A stretch of DNA of 64,000 nt from Penelope pileata (lineage: Eukaryota; Chordata; Aves; Galliformes; Cracidae). Position 1 is the stretch's first letter, and every line of letters begins with the position of its first letter. A program made the position numbers and the translations under genes. The notes beneath the pieces are model-generated. The model was not told where the DNA came from. It ran no database searches and saw nothing but the letters and a program-made list of their open reading frames with translations. Below, one piece after another: positions 13,601-26,741 of this stretch. The DNA lies in NCBI GenBank assembly GCA_013396635.1, contig WBMW01000154.1, positions 1,043,607-1,107,606 on the forward strand, read 5' to 3'.

Positions 13601-16600
13601 TACCTGTTCTCATTTCTGTAACCAAAAGGTGGCAGCATATTGTCTGCTTTCCCTTTCCATCTATCAAAGCCCCTAAATAACCTTACTTCCTCAGTTTGTA
13701 GGAATGCCAGGAAGTCCAGAACAATCATGCTGACTAAGGAACACTGATGAGATCTAATGTGAATTCAACTGTTTATCACCTTTAAATAGAAGCAGATCAA
13801 GGACTGGTGACGTTATTCAGCTGTTTCAATGACAGTCTGACTTCTGGAGATGCACAGAGGGGTTAAGTTTCAGCTCAGGGGTGTAACTTCAGGAGGGACA
13901 CCTACCTATGGAGACTAACGATTTTATCAATGATAATGATAGTTAAGAAGCCTGTGCTGATAGTATCCGACAGATACTATTGATCTGTCTGGTTTGAATG
14001 CATTTCTGTTCCTACTTAGCTACTTCCTGCTGTGGTAACTGGACAAAATGCTGGTGGGCATCTGACAGAGCAGCAAAGGGAGGGTGAGTACTTTGTACAG
14101 TCTGAATACCAAAGTGAAATGGGTATGAATGTGCCAGAAGAGTTCTGCTGCATGAGTGCATCAGTTTGTAGGCTTTTGGAAAGATACCCTGAGACTTCCA
14201 TTTCAGGAGGAGGAGAGAGGCATTCAGAAACATCACCTGATCTCAGATCTGCAGGGATACTGTATGCTAGGCATGATGCCACACGTCCTCAGGAAACACA
14301 ACTGCTACAGAACACTGCCATGTGTGTCCCTAACAACTCAAGGCACCCACAAACACATCAGACTGATTCTTGCTCTCTGTGCTGCCTTCTCGTACTCAAA
14401 CTCTGGGTCTCAGTCATGATTTTCCAGCTGCTCTGTGGCCTGGCTTGGCAGGTAGTAAAAGACACTGCTGGAGTTAACAGTACTATTCTGAGGCACTATG
14501 AAGCTTTTTACTACCAGGGTAAATAAACCCTCTCTGTGCTGGAGAGTTGAACTTGAGTTATTCCCACTTGGCAACTGGATAAGAGGTGCACAGAAAGTCA
14601 AGAATATGTCTAATAATTCTGGCAGACTTTAGGGTCTCTTTCAAGGTCACCAGGTACCTATAGAAGAAATTCCCTAAGTACAAATCCCAGCAGCTGTCCA
14701 GTGTGAATCCAGAAGCTTTTCTGAAGCTATATGATGTACATCTGCCTGCTGCAGCCTGCAAGTACGGGTGATGGTGAGCAGCAGTCCCATGTGGCACTAT
14801 ACCTCCTGCCTTTTTTGCCCATAGCTAGAGGCAGGACTTAATGGAGAAAGTCAATTCATAGGGAGAATTAAGGAGAACAATGTGGGAGCTGGTGTTGGAA
14901 AGCAACCTACAGGTGCAAGGAAAGTCAGCGAGGTGGCTGAGTACTTGTATTCCTTTGTCTCAATTGTAACTGCCAGTGTAGATGCATTTATTGGGAGTAG
15001 CTAACAGACTGAAGACAAAACTCTCCTAGGTACAAGGAGGGTGCAGCACAGCACCAGTGGGTGGTTCGCTATCAGCACCTTTGTTGCTCTCTGTGGTGCG
15101 AATAGCTGTTCCTGGGCTGCCAGTGCCTGTAGTATACCTTTCTGTTTAATCTGCCCTCAGTTCAGTCAGCTTTCCACAATGTCTGCAGGGGCTCCCGGGG
15201 GAGATGATACAAGTCATGCACATGCTGAACCCCAGCCACTGAAATTCTGTCTGGAATGAAGCATGCCTGTCTCCAGTCACACATTAACTGCCTACCATTG
15301 GAGAGGTGGCAAAAAGAAACTATAACTCATTTTCTTCTGTGTACTTAAACATGCACAGGTGGGAAAATCCTCTGTGAATTGTCTCATCTTTGACATGCTG
15401 TCAACCAAAGGATAAGTTAATACAGTTCTGCCATGCCAGCATGAGCAGATTTCAAAGCTGCTTGCCTGTTGTTTCCTGTATTTCCCACCTCTTGTTGAAC
15501 AGCTGCTCTCTAGAAACAGAGGAAATATTTCTGTTTGGAGACTTCAAAACCGGCTTGAAATAAAGGACAGAGGGCACTCAGTATGTGCTCTATTTCCCTT
15601 AGTGTTACTGTAGCTGGGAAGCTGACTGTATGACCAGTAAATCTCAGACATTTTTGGACCTGGGATAGACATTCCGCATGGGTTCTGTTTTGAATGGGAA
15701 TCAATTTTCCTCTATCCCTTATTTTAAAAGCATCTGTAGTTCACAGATATGCTCCAAGCTGACAAGTCTGTGTGTCAAATGGAAATGCCAACATAATATG
15801 GTGTGACATGAACAGCACCCAAACATTTTCCTGTAGCTTTTTTGTAGTATAACGAAGTTATCTTTTTAGCATTTGTCTGTCTCAGCTGAAGATAGGGTCT
15901 TTAAATTGTTTTCTTTATTTTGGAGAGTTACTGTGTCAGATACCTTTGTACCTTCTTCTCTTTCTACAGTGACATTTCTATTTAACCACTGTTAAATTGG
16001 AAAAGCCAGAATTCACTGATTCAGAAACATCCTGTACAATATCTAGTCTCTTTTCCACCTAGATGAAAGGTAGTAGCAAAGAAACAAGCACAACCTGCAT
16101 TAAATATAAATGGCTCTTCTCAAGGTGAGATGTCACTCATGACATAGCTGATCTTCAAAGGTCATTTTTATGCAAAAGGTGACAGTTTAATCCTCTGCTA
16201 AGCTGGGTTTAGAAAGAAGCAATTTTCAGCTTAGAAGGAACTAATTGTTCAGTACAGAGTCCTATAGACAGAGTTGGGACCTCAAAGGACAGTGTGTGTG
16301 TGTATGCCCTCAAAGATCTTACAATTAAAGCCTAGCTCATAAGATATGTTTTGGTAGTTGCTATTAGTTAGTGGGAAGCAGCAGGCTTTTTGAATAAGCT
16401 AATGACCTTTCAATGTGCTTAATTACAGACATCTTTTTTTTTTTTTTAAAAAGTGCATCTGACGCTCTCCAATTAACAGTTGAGTAAATAAAACCAAATA
16501 AAATAGCTGATGGTAAAATAGCAAATGTTTTCCTTCTTTAAGACTTCAAAAACTTTAGAATATGTGCATGTTGTAGGTTTTTTGGTTTTTTTTTTGTTTA

Positions 16601-19416
16601 TTTTTAGTGAGCCTGCAGCAGAAAAGCAGGTCTGAGTGGTGGGAATGAGGTGAGGCACTCCTGAGGTCCAGGGTAAAGAGAGCTACTGCTAGTCTGGAGG
16701 TGCTTCACTTTTTTTTTTTCCTCTTTTCCTCCTTAGAGGTCATTTATTCCTGCAGGAACAGGGAAATTCTGCCTCCTAAGTTAATGAGGTCCTGCAGGTG
16801 AGTGGCTAATGGGAGGTACCTCACCTCTCTGGAAGGCAGTAGCTCCTCTTGCTTGGGCTCAGAACTCAGCTTGAATCAGGAGCTGATGCTACTGCCTCTC
16901 CAAAATGCCTCTCTAAAGATGCTGTGGCTCCAAGCCCTGCACCAGCTCAACAGTATGTTGTCTGCCAGCTTGCCATCTTGGGTGTCCTGCACTGCTGATC
17001 TCTTTTTTAAATCATGCGTGAAGCCCCTCCAGAAACATCAATACAACAGGGCACTGAATCAAACCATGCACATCAAGGGAAAAATGTTAAGTACTTCTAT
17101 CTTTAAAACTGCTGAACAGATGTTCTTTGTTTTTGACTCAGAATCATTCAAGTTTAAATACAATAACAGCTGAGCCAAGTTGCGAGTGTTTCAGACTCAA
17201 AAAGAAAATACCACTGGAACCAATGAGGAATGGTAGGCTTGTTTTGTTCTCAAACTGGTGCATCAGTTCTGTTTGAAGTGCTTTCCCTAAATTTACTTCT
17301 GTGCCAGGACAGTGTATGGAAAAAATTAGCAATGGGAGAGGTTAAGTGAGGATCACAAAAGTTGTAATTCAGATTTAATAACCAAGAACACAACCATGTT
17401 TATCTGTCATGTATGCATGCTTTTCCAAACACTGTAGGGAGCCCTAGTGCTTTGTTTGTTTGTTAAAAAGATACTACTTCTAATGTTACTGGAAAATCTT
17501 TCTTTGCTTCAACTGGCTGTAAAGTTGACAACTTGTAAAATATATATTTTTATATCTTGAGAAATATTTGTGTTGAGTTGCCTATTAAAATCTCTCCCTA
17601 TGACAACCGTGTCCTATATGTGAACCCCTTGCCCCATAGCAATTTGGGGTCATATTAGATTAGACTGTAACTCTTGATGTCTGCTGGTATTAGCAAAATT
17701 AGCATATCACAAATGCATAATTAGCATAGACATTACAAGCACTTCTGATAATAGGGTCTTATAACACTCACATNAAGCAAGTTAAAGGTACCTGCTGTCT
17801 GAGGAGATGCTGCTGCTCTCTGGGGATAATGCAGGATGCCTGCCCAGAGAAGATTCCCTGGCAAGAGAAAAATATTTACGCAACTGAAAGCTTTGCCTTG
17901 TTCTTTCCTCTTTTTGAGATGGGAAGTCATTTATGCATTATCACAGATTCAAACATAATACTTTAATGTGGATGGTACTGTGGGATGCCTGCGTTCCTGG
18001 GCAGAGGGCGGTCCTCCCTGTTGCAGGATCCTCATCCAGAGGTGATGAAGAGGTATAATGGGGTGGTTGCTGCCCTATCTTTCCTATCTCCCTAAAAATA
18101 GGTAGTAAGTCCTGGAAAATTCAAGGTGAGCATCAGTGTGAAAAAGGTGGAAAAAACTCTAAGGCCTTTTCAGCAGTGCTGGGGCCTCCTATAAATGGCT
18201 GAAGGCTCAGCTGAGAGCCAGAGGGTATTTAGGGGGAGATTAATTGGGCAGGTTCTTCTCCAAGCCCTCCCCTTCCTGTACTTTTGTATAAAGTGTATGT
18301 TTGTGCCTTACTGTCTCCACATATCAAATGTGCACTGATCCAGCACAGTCCCAGTGCCCATTCCAATTTATTGACCGATCTCAGAGAGCCCATGCCACTG
18401 ACTATCTTTGCAATGTTTTGAGTGACTTCCACACATCTGAAGTTCTCAAGGTGGTTACAGGGCACCTTAAAACGGGAGTCTCTCTGTTGCATCCATTTAT
18501 ATTGTTGCTTATGGCCTGCACTGTTTGTTTGGGGCTGGCTGTGTTAGGAGCAGAAAGGCAGCCAAGCTGCTAATTCTGGCAGATGGGCTGGGTGTGTAGT
18601 CATTCAGTGACACTCCACATTGCCCTTTACAAAGTACTTGGTGATCTGTTCTGGCTTAGTGTGCCAAGCTCTTAACTACAAGGGGATGAGAAGCCAATGT
18701 TTGCTCCAGCTACCTTTCTAGAGAGTAATAATATTTTGGCAGAGGGCTAAGGTGCTGGAGAGGGGCAAAAACTCTTTGGAAGACCTCAAGACAGCCCTCA
18801 GCTGTGGGCGCTGAATTGTGGCAGAAAACAAAGAGTGTTAAATGATGGATGAAGAACTAAGAGAGGTAAAGAGCAATTACAGCAGAAGTTGCATAAGAGG
18901 TGAGAAGGTGAAGGGAGCAGGGCGAAGCAAGAGAGGGAAGAGCTTGATTGGAATACCTCTTCCCTTTTCTCTCAGCTGCCACACTGTCCAATGCGTACCT
19001 CTAAGCACCCAGTAAAATGATTTCTCTTCCTCCTCACCTTGAAAAATGTGGTGGCATAGTAAATAACCTGCTCCTACTTTTAAACATAAGCACTGTTTCA
19101 GGCTATTAAAATTGTATAAGCATCTGTCCAACTCCCACTCAGGCAGTGCTGAGCATTGGAAGAGGTGTTCAGCTGTTTTGGCAGGCACATTCGCCTATCA
19201 GACAGAAATGCTTAAGGCTTTCTGACAGTTCTGGGTTCCAGTGTAACAGTGAAAATCCTGCTTTTCCAGATTCACTGAGGTTTAATTTTCTAAAAACAAT
19301 AATCCACAGAAATCACAGCAAAGGGACATGTCTGCAGAGTGCCCCATACAATACAGCTGTGTTATGGTATCCCATTCCTTTTGATGTTGCCTCCATGTCT
19401 ACATCCCTTGAGCAAC
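7656..19416. other. Long intergenic stretch, no gene recognised
   Basis: About 11.7 kb with no recognisable exon, RNA gene or repeat family. The longest open frame (14032-14526, plus strand) is 164 codons of low-information sequence with no recognisable domain. Single N bases occur here at 9200, next to a small cluster of CpGs that stands out from the AT-rich surroundings, and at 17774. Short simple tracts include a T run near 16433-16447. Confidence 0.5.
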
Positions 19417-19956
19417 TGCACTGGGTTTTGCTGGGGTGGAGTTAATTTTCTTCACAACAGCTCCTGTGGTGCTATGTTTCAGATTTGTGACCAAAACCAG
19501 TGCTGTTAACGTGCTATTTTGCTATTTGACCTATGGCTGAATACTGTTTGCACAGCATGAAGGACTTTTTGTTTTTCACTCTGCCCCTCCCCAATGAATA
19601 GATTGGGGGCTGCACAAGAGGTTGGAAGGAGAACAACTGGGCAGATGGCCTGAACCTAACCAGAGATATCCCATATCATATAGCATCATGCTCAGCTATA
19701 AAAAGGGAGAACAGAGTGAGGGTGAGGTTTAGGAGTCAGCAATCTTTTTGCACAGGAACTGGCTGAACTGATGGGAGGTGGTCAGCTATTACCTTTGCAT
19801 CACTTGTTTTGTTTTGTCTCTTTCTCTTAATTTTAATCTCAACCCACAAATTTTTCTTGCTTTCACTTTTTTCCTCCCTTGTTCCACTTGGTTTGTGGGG
19901 GGAAAGTGAGTGAGCAGCTCTGTGGTGCTTAGCTATCTCCGTGTTAACCCACAGCA
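19417..19956 (+). mobile_element. ERVL-type endogenous retrovirus solo LTR
   Basis: A complete 540-bp solo LTR. It opens TGCACTGGGTTTTGCTGG and closes CCCACAGCA, giving the standard TG...CA ends. It is flanked by a perfect 5-bp target duplication GCAAC (19412-19416 and 19957-19961), the size expected for class III (ERVL) insertions. Internal text such as 'ggagttaattttcttcacaa' and 'gggggctgcacaagaggttg' matches an LTR family common in birds. A TATA box (TATAAAAAG, 19697-19705) marks the U3/R area. No gag, pol or env sequence is attached, so this is the product of LTR-LTR recombination. The subfamily name cannot be fixed from sight. Confidence 0.88.
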
Positions 19957-19961
19957 GCAAC

Positions 19962-21455
19962 ATTTTGTGGTTCATGGATCAGTTCTAGACCTTTGAAGTC
20001 AGGATATGTTTTTTTCTCAGAGTTCTGTATCTCACTATTAACACTTTTCATAATGTATAGAACAATATTGTGCACCCCTAGATACCAAGCACTCTTGTCC
20101 ATCGTAATTATACCTATCTTGTCTGAGGACTTGGAAGGTTTAAAGAAAAATGGATCTTTCCTCCCCTTTTACAGCTAAACTGGCCCTTTTTCTCTCCTCT
20201 ACCCAACCTAATTTCCTGTCTCGCACCACCTTTGCGTTGCAGCTATGTTAATTTCACCTTCCTACTTTTGTTTGCATCTCACGTGACCATACTTACTCTT
20301 TTCTTCACAAAAGAAAATCTCCCTCCAGTCCGACCTGTGTGGCTGCTCCCACATGCCCTTCAAACTTCTTGGCAAGCTTCATTTTATTATTGACTCTTTC
20401 TTGTGTTGGTGGCTGGGTTACAGATGGATCTCTGTCCTTCTATGGAGAGAGGAGGAAACACATGGAGAAGAAAATATTTTTTCCTGGCTTTTCAGTTTTC
20501 TAAGATTGTCTGCTATCTATTAGTATGCTCATCTGCTTTAGAGTTTTTTGATGCCTCTATCATCATGGTATCTTTATTTCTCTTCAACATCCTGTCCCTT
20601 TAGAATACATGCTTTTTGACCATGGCAGGGATTTTTGTTGCTTTTAAAATGGGTAGATGTGAAGATCTAAAAGAATTCAGGAGGAAAAAAAGGAGCATTC
20701 TGGTGGAGCAGTTCAGCCTCCTAGGAGGTTGCTGGTTATTGAAAAGCTTTTATGAAGTGGAAGACTTTGAAGCATTACCTAATTCTGATCAGACTTTGGG
20801 TTTGTCTTACTTCTCCTGAAGCTACTTGTACATCCAGCTGCCCTCAACAAGATTGATTTGTTCTCAGCTTGCTTGAAGTGTATTCTGCATAGTCTCGGAG
20901 CTGCAGAACTGCTGTGGTACTTCTTAAGATGAGTTTGTTGCTGGAACATGAGCTGCTACTGTGTTTTAGGAGGCATTGGGAGTGGACACTGAATGAACAG
21001 TCTGAAAGCAGAGCTGCTGTGCATTTGTCTGCCTAAAAATGGATGGGGACCCTGTACTAAGAACCTGCATGCTGTCATTCTGTTTACATCCTTGTTATTT
21101 ACAACATTGTGCAGTGAAAGCCAATGACATAACCAGGAGGACAAGTATGGAAGATAGCAAATATATTTTCCAGGGTGCTAGGAAACTAAGAATGCATTGC
21201 TTAGAAACCAGGACTGCCCGGGTGTCAGGGCGTATGAAGGCAATCAACTCCAGTGTGAGAAGGACCCTGTGCAATATTTGGGCAGCACATTTTTGCATTA
21301 GGGGTGCTATTGCAGGTTGGCAGTTGCTACTACTAACTTAGTAAATGGGAAGACTAACGTAGGTCCTTTATGCCCAATATCTCTTCCTTTAGAAGAATGT
21401 TATCTGTTGTTCTGAGTGATATACCTACACTTTTTTGGGGGCCAACAGTTAAGTA
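19962..21455. other. Intergenic, no gene recognised
   Basis: No exon, RNA gene or named repeat seen. Several 60-100 codon frames on both strands have no recognisable content. Confidence 0.5.
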
Positions 21456-21970
21456 GATTGCTCTGAGAGTAATGCTTCCTATTTCCATGGGAACTACAAC
21501 AGTTACAAAGAGCACAATAACACTATTTGATGGAGCAAATTCTCAGCTACAAAGCATTTTTTCAACGTAGTCACTACCATTAGCTGTGCGTTTTACCAGC
21601 AATGAACAAAAGTCTGCATGCCACACTCAAAAATCTGCACCAGCAGCAGTGACCACTGTCGCTGCTGCTGAAACGCACCACCACCATCTCACTGTGCTCA
21701 CATCCACTGTTTGGTCTCCATAAATGTTCGACAAGTATCAATGAATGTTAGTCGATGCCATTTTTTCCACATGGAGGAATTCAATGCCACACCTTTGCTT
21801 CATCCACACTTCAGTGTCAGATGCCACTGGGTCAGGCTCTGTTGCATGGCAACAAAATGAAATGGAATATTGGCAGGAAGACTCAACCTCTGCTGCCATA
21901 CCACCAATGTCTGCCTCAGATGTTGTGGGCCAACATAATAAAATAGAATGCATTACTTTCAGAGCAGCCC
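21456..21970 (-). mobile_element. Internally deleted mariner (Tc1/mariner) element
   Basis: A 515-bp element bounded by TA on both sides (21454-21455 and 21971-21972), the mariner target. Its ends are imperfect inverted repeats: the left reads TGCTCTGAGAGTAATGC (from 21459) and the right end reversed reads TGCTCTGAAAGTAATGC, followed by similar TTCTATTT or TTCCTATTT. The interior, for example 'ggtctccataaatgttcg' and 'ccacatggaggaattcaatg', looks like reversed remnants of the transposase region of the chicken mariner family. A full element should be about 1.2-1.3 kb, so more than half is missing. No intact transposase frame remains. Strand is set by the transposase-like remnants and is the least certain part. 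Confidence 0.8.
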
Positions 21971-24900
21971 TATTCTAGAATTTCTAGAAAAATTCTCCCA
22001 GGAACAGAAGATATATTCTGCCCTAATGATCACTGTCTTCTGCTCCTAGAAGGTGAGTTTGTGGGCTTGAGGAGTGTAATCTGTTAGTATGTTAGGGACC
22101 CCTGCCCAGATCTGGTTCTAGACAGGCTTCACAGCTGGGAATTTGTCCCAGCTCTGATCAGTGATTCTTGACTTACGCTGAAACTAGTTATGCTTTTAGC
22201 AGTGGTAGTTCTGGCTGTTCTCCGTCATCTCAGCCAAGATGGTGACCGCAACAATGACACTTCAGGAATATTAATTGTTCATTTGTTGCTGGCCAGTGGC
22301 TAAAAACATCCCTGCATGACAAATGAGTGATTCAGTCACAGGACATTCTGAATACATGAGTAAGCCTTTAGCTGGAAACTGCAGCTACAGTTAGTGCAAC
22401 ATCAGGATAACACTGTACTAACTAGCTTGCAATCTGTAGCCCTGAAATTGTAGAAAAAAGAAAATTGTAGAAAGAGAAGCTGTGTGTCAGCTTGCAAATA
22501 TCTTGTAAATATGAAGTCAGGCTGAAGATGCTGTTTTCAAACATAAATATGCATCTGTCTTTAAGCTGTTAGGTCACAGAGATCTTAATGTCAGAATTAT
22601 TGATTATCCATGAGTTCCAGGTATCACTGTCACAAGTCATGCTGGATCAATCTCAGGTGACTGGCTGTGAAAGAGCTGGTTCCTAGAGGAGGGAATTGAC
22701 GTAGAGCCCACTGACTATGAGTCTTCTGGATTCTGAAGCCTGACAGTCCTTGCACAGGCTTTGAATAACAAGTATTTTGGGGGACAAAAAAGGCTCATTG
22801 ATTATCTTGCAGCTTTATCAATCTAATTTTCTTCAGTTTCTTCAGTTGCTATTTTTCAAAGCAGCATTTGCTGGGAAACTGGCTAATGCTGCACAGCTTC
22901 TTAGCTAAGAGAAGGCTCCTTGGCTTTGGTTCTAGAATGGGGATCTTGGAAAATGGCACTTTATTCCTCTCCAGTTCAAGGTGTAGCACTTCCATATGTG
23001 TGCTTATTTGTGTAGCTGCTGCAAAATACTCAAGGCATCTCTGTGGACTTAGAAAACTAGTTGAAGTTGCAACTAGTAATAGCTCAAGTACAGCTTGGAA
23101 CACCATTTATTTCCCTAAAGATGTGTGTACAGGAGGGTGGATAAGGACAGTGCAAGCCAAGGATAGCTCAGCTAATGCTAACCTTTCCTGAAAATTGCCT
23201 TGGGGTCTCTACGTGCTTCCCAAGTCCCAGGGAGAAGCTGAAAGACTTGACCTCAGTCTGGTATCTGATCCAAAAAGCAGTAAGTGGATCTGACAGGGCA
23301 GTCTCCCCAAGAGCTGTGTGGAGGAGTCAGAACTGGATGTGAGCCCAGTCCTGAGGCTGTGCTGAAACTCAAGGCTTTTGGGGCCTCGAATGACTTCAGA
23401 TGAGCCATACTCTGGCAGGTAGGGACTGCAGGAGTCAGAGTTACTGACAAGGACATTACTCCTTAAATTACTGATGAGCAAAAGGGAATGAACAATCATT
23501 TCAATTATTTGCTGCAAGCAAGATACACGAGATGTGTTCGGGGAGCAAAGGAAGGCTTTATTTCTTCACCTGGTCACTCTGACACTTCCTGAGAGCTTTA
23601 AATTGAGAGGAAAACGATGAGAGGCTTGCTCTGCTAACAACAGCTCAGGTATTCTCATGGGACAGTGTGATCAGCACAGAGGTATTTGGTGGTGTTATCC
23701 CTCACAGTGGCCTGAGGGCCTCAGGCAGTGCTGCTGACAAGCACAGACCCTGCCCTGCAGCATTCACAGCCAGGCATGTCAGTGGGATGGCAAGAGGGGA
23801 GAGGCATGAAGCAGTGAGGTACTGCTGTAATGAGCACATTTGCATAGCAGCAGCAGTCACAGCCAGCTTTCCCCCAGGCTCTGCCAGGTGGCCATGCTTT
23901 GTAGGATTCCTTGCAGAGGTAAAGCTTTGAAGGGGGGTTTGATGGAAGAGAGGATGGCACCTTGTGGGGAGATTTTTACCGTGATTTAGAGGGCAGGCTG
24001 TGAGAAAGCGTAGAAGTGTCTGGGGGAGAAGTGATAGAATGTGTTATCTTTAGTGAGGGAAGAAAGTTTTCTGCTGTGACAGAGTATTAGATTTAAGAGC
24101 CAAGGAGACACCAAGCAGTAGCTTAGAGGAAAAGGCCTGAGCTTTTCTATCAATCCCACAGAAATATTTATAGTATCAAAACAGGTGCTATCAAGATGAA
24201 AAATAGAAATCTCAGAAACAGTGTTTTGATGTTTTTTAGCTGCGGGGACTCTCGAAGAAATCCATTATGTTTGATTTCATCTTCAAAAGAAGCTATACGT
24301 TCACACTGCTCACCTCGTGAAGAATCCCACAGGGCAGCAGGGGAGCCAGGACCTTCCAACTTTACCCCCATAGCACTTCTCATGCTCAGCCCAAGCTGCT
24401 GCTTCGGGCTCAGCCAGTGAAATCCTGCTGAGTGCTGCTGTGCAGCTGCCGACCCGGTGGGTGCTTGAAATTTGGGTGCCCCAGGGCTGACATCTGCACC
24501 ACCTACACTTCTTGCATGAGGGAAGTAAGAATCAGAAAGACTTTTGTCACAGCTGTACCGTTCTGATGAGGATGGGCTCCAATCTCCTTAAAATAAGAGC
24601 TGCTCCCACTCTTCAATATCATGAACTGAGCATGAAATATATTTTTACTCAGTTTAGCGTAGGCTTGAGAAGGAAGTAATTTTGAAGCACAAAGCCAGAA
24701 ATGATCAATTTGAAATGTTAAAATGATTTTTTTTCAAAACCCTTTTTCACGTAAATGTATCCTAAAATGGGATTTCTGCCTTCTCTGTGGAAAACTTCCA
24801 CTTTAGTAAACTGCTGTTTTTCACTTGAGAAAATAATGAGCTTCAGTGAAAAGCTGATGCTTGATGCAGTACAGAACTGGGAGGGGTGAGGAAAGAGGAA

Positions 24901-26544
24901 ATACGATGAAAGCTCCAGAAAGGAAATTGGTCCCTGTGGTCACGGAGCAAGTACAGTTCAGCGTGGCTAAAGGAGGGAGATCTCAGTAGCTGGTATGAAA
25001 TGCTTAGAGCAAGAAACTTGGCAGCTAGGAAGGACAGAAGCAGAACTCTTAAATTTAGTGAGGAGTCAGAAGCTCACTGTGTGGGTCTGGGTAAATGAAT
25101 CAGGGATAACACCCAAACTAGGGGCTGGCTGCTTGGCATTACTGTTGTGACAGAGATGGGACAGGACTTGAGAGAACGAGATAAGATTTACTGTGTGGGG
25201 GTTAAGAAAAGGCATATATGTATGGATATATGTGTTTATGTATGTTATTTATCAGGAAGATAGGCCAGGAAGTGAGACTAGATGGCTGACAATGATCATG
25301 AATAAAGTTTGACACTTGTAATTTGTGTTTAGACAAATCCCTAATCAGACTGAATCCTATATGGTTATCTCTGCCAGAATAATGCTAAATCTTGTTTGCC
25401 CAAAAGAACAGTCTCTAAAAATTATTTTCCCCTTCTTTCTGTTTTTGTGATTTATAAGAATGGAAGCACTGTAATTAATCCTCCCTTGACACTGCTCATG
25501 GATGCAGGAACTTCATATCGCATCATAGTTACACACTGAACAACTGGAAATCTTAGCATCTGACTTGAAAAGTTGAATTAATGGGAACAAAATATTACCC
25601 TAGGGCTGTACAGGAGAGCGAGGATTTAGAGTGTGTTGGAAAGAAAAATGTTAGCCAGCAATTTATTCATAACTCTGAGAAGGACTTTCTGCTCAAGGTG
25701 AAAAAAGATTGTACTCCTGACCTTCCTGGACACTGAGTGACCCCAGATTTTGCCCTGGGAGCCTTTAAGATTGAGACCCTATTGAAGTGGCTAAAAGGAG
25801 ACATGGAGCACGACCCCTCTGAAGGGTCTGTACATGCTTCCCACTGCTGCATCTGCCCACAGCTGTGCTCTTTCATTTGAACAACTGGTGGTGTCTAATT
25901 TGAGATGGGGAGGACCCCCCGAAGTTAGCTGTACTTCAACAGAAGTATTCGATCATCTGTGTTCCATCTCTGCATTGCATTCAGCAGGAACACCATCAGC
26001 GTACTGTTGAAGAATAGAGTTTGTGAGGCATTGAGAGGGGAACAAAGGTGCAGGCTGGAAAAAGGATGTGAAGTTTACTCTGAATTTGGACTCAGGTTCC
26101 ACCTCAGAGTTTGATGCTTGCAGCTGTTTCTGATGGCTCTGAGGCTGGGATTGCAGAAATGTCGGGGAAAGCAAGTGCGAGTGCTTACAACCCCTGTAAC
26201 TCAGAACCGTTCCCGTGGCAGACTGTGAGCTGAGCAATTCCTGGCCTTCACCAAAATCTCAGTAGTGACATGCCCTGCAGTTTCTGTGTGCAATCCAATA
26301 GCTTCTCCTGGTTTCCCAGAAAGCAGGTGTAATTTGCCATGGTTATTTTCACGCAGGAGGGAGCAAGCTGTGTGAATCAGACACTGCATCCAGTTGAGCA
26401 GACTGGGGGAAGACCACTCTGTGGACTTAAAGTAAAATGACTTGAATTGCCCAGCTTAAAAAACCATACCCACAGCAGGTAAGTACTGGTGGGACTCCCA
26501 TGTCAAAGCAGAAACATCCTTCCCCAGACTTGGGAGACACAGCC
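21971..26544. other. Intergenic upstream of NICOL1-like gene A
   Basis: About 4.6 kb without a recognisable exon or repeat. Distal regulatory sequence for the gene downstream could lie here, but nothing visible singles out an element. Confidence 0.45.
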
Positions 26545-26741
26545 TGTTCCTCTTTAAATCTGTGCTGTGTGCTGCAGTGCTCTGCATTGTTGCCATGGCA
26601 GAAATCTCCCCATAGTAATAACCTCTTTCAGGGAAGGTTAAAAAGAGACAGTGCACATGCTCAGAAATGCTGCACTTGTTCTGTTAGCAGTTTGCAGCGG
26701 CCATTGCAAAGAGACCACCACAAAGACAAGAGAGAGATCAG
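26545..26741 (+). promoter_or_regulatory. Gene A promoter and non-coding first exon
   Basis: This block aligns with 44835-45015 in front of gene B. Shared in order: TTTAAATC (26553), an X-box-like palindrome (26589) followed by 'aaatctcc', ATGCTCAGA (26657-26665) and a splice donor CAG/GTACTG with GT at 26742-26743. Spacing is similar in the two copies (36 and 41, 68 and 63, 85 and 69 bp). The non-coding exon probably starts shortly after the X-box and ends at 26741; it would be joined across a 2,074-bp intron to the acceptor at 28814-28815. Only about one CpG is present, unlike the gene B copy. The transcription start is inferred. Confidence 0.65.
26589..26602. promoter_or_regulatory. RFX X-box-like palindrome, gene A
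   Basis: GTTGCCATGGCAGA matches 12 of 14 positions of the ideal RFX-family site GTTGCCATGGCAAC. The equivalent place in gene B's promoter has a related palindrome, which supports a function. Binding is inferred. Confidence 0.55.

Noticed and set aside
14032..14526. 164-codon plus-strand frame
   Set aside because: No domain or family resemblance, no splice support, and overlapping frames of similar size on the other strand; judged chance.
17700..17850. Duplication around N 17774, as at the other N sites
   Set aside because: Sequence on the two sides of this N does not match, so no misjoin is visible.
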